Below, one piece after another: positions 58,723 through 64,000 of a stretch of DNA of 64,000 nt. Each line of letters opens with the position of its first letter. Position 1 is the stretch's first letter. This stretch comes from Rhodohalobacter sp. SW132 (GTDB lineage: Bacteria; Bacteroidota; Rhodothermia; Balneolales; Balneolaceae): positions 184,997 through 248,996 of the forward strand of contig NZ_QUOK01000009.1 of assembly GCF_003390325.1 (NCBI RefSeq), written 5' to 3'. The position numbers and the translations under genes are program-made. The notes beneath the pieces were generated by a model. The model saw only the letters and a program-made list of their open reading frames with translations, made no database searches and was not told the DNA's origin.

Positions 58723-60852
58723 TTAATTCTCCGCACCTTTTTCAGACGTTTCGATAAAAGCTCCAGTGAGGGATTCCTCGCGAATCAGAGCTTTAAAAAG
58801 GATATCAAAATCCAGCCAAATGGAATAATTCTGCAGGTAATGCAAATCAAACTGAGCTTGTTCTTTTTCACTTGAAACTCTGTCTCTGTTTATTTGCACG
58901 TATCCGGTCAGGCCGCTTTTATAGGATCTGGAATTCTCTCCGGGCATTTGCTGCGACCCCACAAGACTCAATTTCCCTAACAGTATGCCCCAGGAAAGTC
59001 TGAACCGATTTAAAACTTTTTCGGTAAACGTATGATGTGAATTCAACCGAATTACCCGCCATTTTTTTCCGTTAAAAACGGGTATTTCGTATTTCTTTTT
59101 TCCCGGTGAAAGCAGCCAAACCCAGGTAAATGGAAGCAATACCAATAGAAATCCAAGACTCAGGCCAACATCAAAAAGGCGTTTGAGTACAATTTGAATA
59201 GGATTAAAATAATTCAGTTCCGGATCTTCCTCGGCTATAGAATCGAAATATTCTACTTCAGACTTACCTAAAATAAAATCCATCCCCGCCGGAACAACTT
59301 TAATTTCGGTTCTCTCACCCCTGAGTTTTCTGATCGATGTAAGTAATGTTTTATAACTCACAGAATCCATCAGAAATAGAAACAAATCTACACGATCTGA
59401 TTGAATTTTATCGGTCAGATCGGATGCTATCGTTCGATTCAAACCCTCTGATTCTGTTTTATTAAAAGTTTCAGGCGATAAGCTGCCTGCGATTTCAACT
59501 TCCCAGCCGGCCTTCAGGTTAATTTTATTTTTAATGGATGATATACTCTTTTTTGAGCCCACCAGTACAATTCGCAGCGGATTTATCTTTCCGCGTGATA
59601 GCCGTGTAGATTTGATGCGGTTCACTCTGCTGAATCTTGAATATCCAACAAAAGCGAATCCAAGCATAAATGATACGGCAAGTATAATGCGCGAAAAGGC
59701 GAGATCTCTCACGAAAAACGTAATCGCCACAAGCATCAGGAAACTAAAAAACACAGATTTGAGACTCCCGACAATGGAGTACGCATTTTTCTGTTTTAAT
59801 ACTCCATACGTTTGCATGAACAGGAGGTACAGTACGCTCCATAGCAGATTAAGCCACAAAAACTGAGGTTGCATCATCGACATCAAACCTCGTTCATCAA
59901 AGCTTGCTCGTATTACCATTCCAACAATCAATGACAGATTCAATATGGCCAGGTCTGTTAATACAAAGCGGTGCTCCCTTATATTATTTACAAAAAACGA
60001 TATCACTACCCTGAACTGAATCGCCCAAAAAATTAGAAACTTGAAGAGGCTGGAATATCTGCTGGTATAGTGTTTGTCAAAAAATTTATAAATCGCATCA
60101 TTAAATACGCGATTATATGCCAGCTCGTTTTTTTTGGTGCTCTCCCCTTTATAATGAATAATCGAAGTTTCCGGCACATAGTGTATCTCCCAGTCGGCTT
60201 CAGTCACTCTGTAACAGAGATCAATATCTTCGCCATACATGAAAAACCGTTCATCAAACCCGTTCATCTCCTTCAGGCACTCGGTTCTGAAAAACATAAA
60301 TGACCCTGATAACACCGGGACTTGCGACTGCTCATCTTCATCCTTCCACCCCTGATAATACGCCCCAAAATGTTTGTTATTTGGAAACAGGGCCGTCAAT
60401 CCCATCGCTTTATACACAGCTGCAGAAAGTGTTGGCACAGACCTGCGGGATTCTGGTGCAAATGATCCATCCGGATTCAGAATTTTACAACCCGCTGCTC
60501 CGCATTTTTGATGACTCTCCATAAAGTCAATGAGTACCTGCAGAGTATCCTCCTGGATAAGGGTATCAGGATTAAGCAATAACGTATATTTCCCATTGGC
60601 TTTCTGAATCGCCTGGTTATTGGCTTTTCCAAATCCATAATTCTCCTTGTTTTCGATATAATGAACCTGCGGGAAATATTTCTTCAGGAAAGGTATGGAG
60701 CCGTCATCGGAGTTGTTATCTACTACAAAAATCTCGGTAGTTAGATTTTTTGAAGCTTTTATCACAGACTGAAGACAATTTGCCAGGAACTCCTTCACAT
60801 TGTAATTGACGATAATTACTGAGAGATCCGGCCGGGACTGAGTTGTTTTCAT
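58723..60852 (-). CDS. Fusion of GT2 glycosyltransferase and degenerate sugar-phosphate transferase
   Basis: The 709-residue product has a GT2 domain at about 8-240 (LSVIIVNYNVKEFLANCLQS, VVDNNSDDGS, LLLNPDTLI, FFMYGEDIDLCYRV), membrane segments at about 270-410, a Rossmann-like region at about 430-530 (RIVLVGSKKSISSIKNKI) and a C-terminal sugar-transferase-like domain. That domain keeps LVGS, SGLTGYVQINRD, FDLHYLQNYSIWLDF but lacks the catalytic LDELPQ block (here FRLSWGILLGKLSLVGS), so the Asp-Glu pair is missing. It starts within the preceding GT2 gene (ATGA overlap, 4 bp). Confidence 0.8.
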   Translation of the reverse strand: MKTTQSRPDLSVIIVNYNVKEFLANCLQSVIKASKNLTTEIFVVDNNSDDGSIPFLKKYFPQVHYIENKENYGFGKANNQAIQKANGKYTLLLNPDTLIQEDTLQVLIDFMESHQKCGAAGCKILNPDGSFAPESRRSVPTLSAAVYKAMGLTALFPNNKHFGAYYQGWKDEDEQSQVPVLSGSFMFFRTECLKEMNGFDERFFMYGEDIDLCYRVTEADWEIHYVPETSIIHYKGESTKKNELAYNRVFNDAIYKFFDKHYTSRYSSLFKFLIFWAIQFRVVISFFVNNIREHRFVLTDLAILNLSLIVGMVIRASFDERGLMSMMQPQFLWLNLLWSVLYLLFMQTYGVLKQKNAYSIVGSLKSVFFSFLMLVAITFFVRDLAFSRIILAVSFMLGFAFVGYSRFSRVNRIKSTRLSRGKINPLRIVLVGSKKSISSIKNKINLKAGWEVEIAGSLSPETFNKTESEGLNRTIASDLTDKIQSDRVDLFLFLMDSVSYKTLLTSIRKLRGERTEIKVVPAGMDFILGKSEVEYFDSIAEEDPELNYFNPIQIVLKRLFDVGLSLGFLLVLLPFTWVWLLSPGKKKYEIPVFNGKKWRVIRLNSHHTFTEKVLNRFRLSWGILLGKLSLVGSQQMPGENSRSYKSGLTGYVQINRDRVSSEKEQAQFDLHYLQNYSIWLDFDILFKALIREESLTGAFIETSEKGAEN

Positions 60853-61499
60853 AATCCCAGTTTGTTTAACACGTAGTCCAATTTACCTTTTAAGCCAAGC
60901 CCATATCCATATTTTGAAGCGGTACCGCGCCAAAGGTGATCAATGTACTTTTCCATCGGGAAATGAATCAATCTGTATCCATTTTTTTGCGCTTCAGTAA
61001 AATTTTCAAGCGTTGGCTGGCCGTGATGAATAAATGGGGGAAATTGTTTGTAAGGGTTTGTTTTCATCAACAGATAAGGAGTCACCACTACAGGGACACC
61101 ATCTTCTGATTTAAATCCCCTGGCATTTGCCGTTACGATATGTCCGGCAGCATAGTTGAGTGGTTCTGCATTAAGCTGTTCTACTCCCTTCTCGAGAAAG
61201 CCCCCTTTTTTTGTCACGGTATCACTATCCAGAAAGAAGCAAAATTCCGTTTCCACGATTTCTTGTAATGATTTATCAAGTGCGGGACCGTGGAAAATAT
61301 TTTTCCTTTCAAAATGTGCTGAAACTGTATCAGGATATGATTGTTGCAGGGATTTAATAACTGTTATTGAGTGATCCTCGCTGCCATTATCAAAAATAAC
61401 CAGTCGAACATCAGGATAGATTTTTTTGAATGATAAAACTGCTTCATACAGCAGTTCCGGAGTTTGGTAATTTACGATGACAGCGGTTACTCTTTTCAT
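60849..61499 (-). CDS. GT2-family glycosyltransferase
   Basis: The 216-residue product is a short GT2: VTAVIVNYQTPELLYEAVLS, LVIFDNGSEDHS, and the metal-binding triad in FFLDSDTVTKKGG, then FPMEKYIDHLWRGTASK. It probably adds a sugar in a surface-glycan pathway. It overlaps the upstream PorZ-like gene by 4 bases (stop of PorZ within its start region) and the downstream fusion gene by 4 bases, so the three genes are translationally coupled. No membrane segment is seen. Confidence 0.9.
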   Translation of the reverse strand: MKRVTAVIVNYQTPELLYEAVLSFKKIYPDVRLVIFDNGSEDHSITVIKSLQQSYPDTVSAHFERKNIFHGPALDKSLQEIVETEFCFFLDSDTVTKKGGFLEKGVEQLNAEPLNYAAGHIVTANARGFKSEDGVPVVVTPYLLMKTNPYKQFPPFIHHGQPTLENFTEAQKNGYRLIHFPMEKYIDHLWRGTASKYGYGLGLKGKLDYVLNKLGL

Positions 61500-63850
61500 C
61501 GGACAATGGCCACTTTACCGATTCCTCTCTGATCCCCATCTGGATCCAGTGCAACGATAATATAAACTCCTGAACCGACCTGGCGCCCCCTGTGATCCAT
61601 TCCATTCCATTCCGCTCTGCCACCTCGAATATCAAGACTTCGGATTAAGGTTCCATCCACACCAAGTACACGTACAGTTGTTGTTTCTGAAAGATTTTCA
61701 ATAAATATTGAATCGTGACGATCGTACAAAAAAGGATTTGGGTACACTTTCAGGTTGTCCATTGTTTGCACCGGCGTAGTTGGTGTATCACGATACACAC
61801 TTAACCCAAGTTCAGTAGAGATGTAGACTTCTCCGGTGTTGTCATAAATGGCAATATCTCGAATTGTGTTCGATAACAGCGGACTGTTTTCAACTGTGTA
61901 ATGTTTCAAAATTTCATTGCCGCTCTCGTTCAACAGCCAAACGCCTTCGCTTGCTGTCCCAATCCATTTTTGATTGGCTGAATTCACAGCTAGAGATGTA
62001 ACATTAATATCTCTGAGTAAAAAAGGAGATTCTGCATCAGGATCGTTATTTAACAGCCATTGTCCTCTTCGTTCTTCCGATGTGCCGTTAATAATAAATT
62101 GCGGAAAAATGTAGCGGGCAATGCCTCTTTCCGTTCCCACCCAAACTTCACCGTCTTTATCTTCAATGATATCCGTAACCTGCATGCTCGGAAGATTCCC
62201 GTTATTCACATCATCCGTTAGTTTAATACCGAAAGATTCGTTGGGATCGGCTGAGTTTTCCGTATCAAGTATCAGTACACCTCTTCCTGCGCTTCCTGTG
62301 GATTGTAGGGTGATCCATTTTTGATCATGAGAATCAACAAACAGTCCAAGATATTCATCCGTACTGCCGATGGCATTTGATTTAGGATACATAACCCATT
62401 CATCTTCTCCGGGCAATTGCACATATAGCGGATTTGTAGCATATCTGCTGGTTGCCCACACCGCTCCATCCGAATCCGTTTCGAGACCTGAAATGACAGC
62501 AAATGTTTCTGAATCAGCTGCAAATCCTCGTAACGGAGAGTTTGATGCGTTAAAAACCGTTATTTCATCTGTCTCCCTGTGATGTCTTGCAATCCCCCTT
62601 CCCCAGCTTCCGATATAGTAATAATCATCGGTAAAAGTAGTAGTAAATGTCTGCCTGAAGTTTGTTTGAGCCAGAATCTCTGTATTGGTACGATTAAAAT
62701 TTTTCCATTCTGTGCCATCATATATATAATACCCTTTCGGATAATCAAGAATCGTACTTCTGCGAGAAATCCTCGTTGTTCCAGAGATAAATATATCCCC
62801 TTCGAAAGACATCCCCTCAAAAAAATTAAGGTTTGGCCCTGATGGAGCTGTAAAACTAAAAGAGGACCCAGGAAGCTCTGCAATGCCCATTCCCTGGGCT
62901 GCGCTTCCTGCATACAGTGTAGATGTGAAATCACCATCATAAATTACATCTGTAATTCCTTGTGATTGTAAATGAACCGTTTCCGTGTCATTATTTGAAT
63001 CGGTGAGAAAAATTCTGTTACTATTAAATGCAGATAACATACTTCCATCACTGTTTTTCCGATAATTGATATTCTCCTGGTCAGCATAACGTTCATTCGT
63101 TTCCCATACTGAATTTCTATAGATCATATTTTGGGATTCGGTAGAGGCATGAATTTCGTTATTAAAAAACGAAACAGACTGGATGGATGCGGCTGGCAGG
63201 CCGTCTTCTTGAGAGTAAATCGTCCAATTTGATTCAATATCCAGATTTAGAGACAAGTCAATGTTTGCCACACCTTGTTGTGTCGCCAGGTAAACTGTGC
63301 CATCTACAATATCTATATCATTTACGGGTATTCCTCTGTCAAGGAAACCAATTTTCGTGATGGATTGGGTGACCAAAAATGAGTTTGGATCATATATAAC
63401 AACGCCAAAGTCAGTAGCAATATAAATCCCGTTTTGATAGCTAAGAATTGAGTTTATTCCTCTTGATGTAAATTGCTGAACTCTTCTGATATCTTCAATA
63501 CGCTCAAAAGTCTGGTTTCCAGGATCATAAACATCCAGCATACCATCTATGTAGCCGATTATGAGCAGGTTATTTTCTTCTATATAGTATATCTCCCTGC
63601 CATCCAGCCTGTACATGCCATCAACAGGAGTATAAGTATTGTTAAAGCTGCCCTCGCTGTATGAAAAAAGCCCTCCATCCGATACTCCCCAGATTACACC
63701 TTCAGAATCCTGGGTAATACCATTTACTGTGTTGTATGATGTAATTGCTGACCACTGCCCGTTCTGCTGTGCGTTTGAGGTATAACTAACATTTATTAGC
63801 AGCAGAAAAAACGTAAAGAAAAGACGTGAGATGGATGATAACGATTTCAA
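61496..63850 (-). CDS. porZ: PorZ-like type IX secretion system protein
   Basis: The 784-residue product has a signal peptide ending near SNAQQ, repeated beta-propeller-type modules (NTVNGITQDSEGVIWGVSDGG, ISTELGLSVY) and a C-terminal FlgD-like/T9SS sorting-type domain (VYPNPFLYDRHD, IRSLDIRGGRAEWNGMDHRG, VGSGVYIIVALDP). In length and layout it matches PorZ, the sortase-associated protein that binds anionic lipopolysaccharide and feeds it to PorU for cargo modification. No other Por genes lie in the window. It is the first gene of an operon with two glycosyltransferase genes, overlapping each by 4 bases. I judge PorZ likely rather than certain. Confidence 0.72.
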   Translation of the reverse strand: MKSLSSISRLFFTFFLLLINVSYTSNAQQNGQWSAITSYNTVNGITQDSEGVIWGVSDGGLFSYSEGSFNNTYTPVDGMYRLDGREIYYIEENNLLIIGYIDGMLDVYDPGNQTFERIEDIRRVQQFTSRGINSILSYQNGIYIATDFGVVIYDPNSFLVTQSITKIGFLDRGIPVNDIDIVDGTVYLATQQGVANIDLSLNLDIESNWTIYSQEDGLPAASIQSVSFFNNEIHASTESQNMIYRNSVWETNERYADQENINYRKNSDGSMLSAFNSNRIFLTDSNNDTETVHLQSQGITDVIYDGDFTSTLYAGSAAQGMGIAELPGSSFSFTAPSGPNLNFFEGMSFEGDIFISGTTRISRRSTILDYPKGYYIYDGTEWKNFNRTNTEILAQTNFRQTFTTTFTDDYYYIGSWGRGIARHHRETDEITVFNASNSPLRGFAADSETFAVISGLETDSDGAVWATSRYATNPLYVQLPGEDEWVMYPKSNAIGSTDEYLGLFVDSHDQKWITLQSTGSAGRGVLILDTENSADPNESFGIKLTDDVNNGNLPSMQVTDIIEDKDGEVWVGTERGIARYIFPQFIINGTSEERRGQWLLNNDPDAESPFLLRDINVTSLAVNSANQKWIGTASEGVWLLNESGNEILKHYTVENSPLLSNTIRDIAIYDNTGEVYISTELGLSVYRDTPTTPVQTMDNLKVYPNPFLYDRHDSIFIENLSETTTVRVLGVDGTLIRSLDIRGGRAEWNGMDHRGRQVGSGVYIIVALDPDGDQRGIGKVAIVR

Positions 63851-64000
63851 AAATTACCTGTGATAAAGTGAAACTATATACCGACACTTGTGAACTATAC
63901 GTCAAAATAAGCGGAATATTTCACATTCAAAAAACCATCTTATAGTAAGACATTATATTAGGAATTTTGATTGCACAAGCAAAGTAATAACAGGAAAAAA

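Noticed and set aside
63851..64000. The right-hand end of the window
   Set aside because: The 150 bases upstream of the PorZ-like gene show no gene, hairpin or clear promoter match that I can support.

Overview
The window reads as one contiguous stretch of chromosome from a marine-type member of the Bacteroidota/Balneolota group; a Balneolales-like bacterium is my best guess, from protein content and not from any search. The reasons are TonB-dependent receptors with N-terminal carboxypeptidase-regulatory-like domains, a SusC/SusD pair, a PorZ-like type IX secretion protein, many lipoproteins, bacillithiol synthesis (BshA), BatC/D/E, a single-cysteine DksA/TraR protein, few Shine-Dalgarno sequences and several TTG starts. 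GC content looks moderate. There are no rRNA or tRNA genes, CRISPR arrays, phage genes or intact insertion sequences.

Layout. 1-4383: information-processing genes (end of pyrH, frr, smc). 4494-7233: TonB-like, TPR and M28-peptidase lipoproteins. 7500-13640: a symmetrical thiamine-uptake locus with two convergent TonB-dependent receptors, each behind its own TPP riboswitch, and a YkoF-like thiamine/HMP-binding protein between them. 13719-22370: mixed genes (barrel protein, DUF6428, DUF2911, MsrA, SLC13 permease, alcohol dehydrogenase, MFS, YceI). 22432-29847: SusC, SusD and a large M14 peptidase on one strand, probably a peptide-uptake locus. 30476-35622: AhcY, a TlpA-like lipoprotein, L-2-hydroxyglutarate oxidase and BshA. 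36625-40689: YebC followed by BatC-BatD-BatE. 40821-48847: a phosphatase-superfamily protein with a beta-rich tail, DksA, a beta-lactamase-like lipoprotein, a YgjP metalloprotease, CIA30, a membrane protein and an SDR. 49269-54812: UspA, DUF368 (polyprenyl-phosphate translocase family), MFS, endonuclease III and a MEMO protein. 55342-63850: surface-polysaccharide genes (DPM-like GT2, a WcaJ-type initiating transferase, a GT2/transferase fusion, another GT2) around tgt, ending in a PorZ-like protein translationally coupled to two glycosyltransferases.

How the parts fit. Much of the window serves the cell envelope: nutrient import across the outer membrane (thiamine, peptides), lipoproteins, polyprenyl-phosphate recycling (DUF368) and glycan assembly. 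The PorZ-glycosyltransferase operon suggests that glycan synthesis and its attachment to type IX cargo are co-expressed. Intergenic space carries at least three families of palindromic repeats, one copy of which contains a 210-bp insertion with terminal inverted repeats. The least ordinary items are the PorZ/GT operon with its transferase fusion lacking the catalytic Asp-Glu, the phosphatase with a barrel-like tail, the MEMO protein with a PqqD-like front domain, endonuclease III with unusual cysteine spacing, and the nested repeats.
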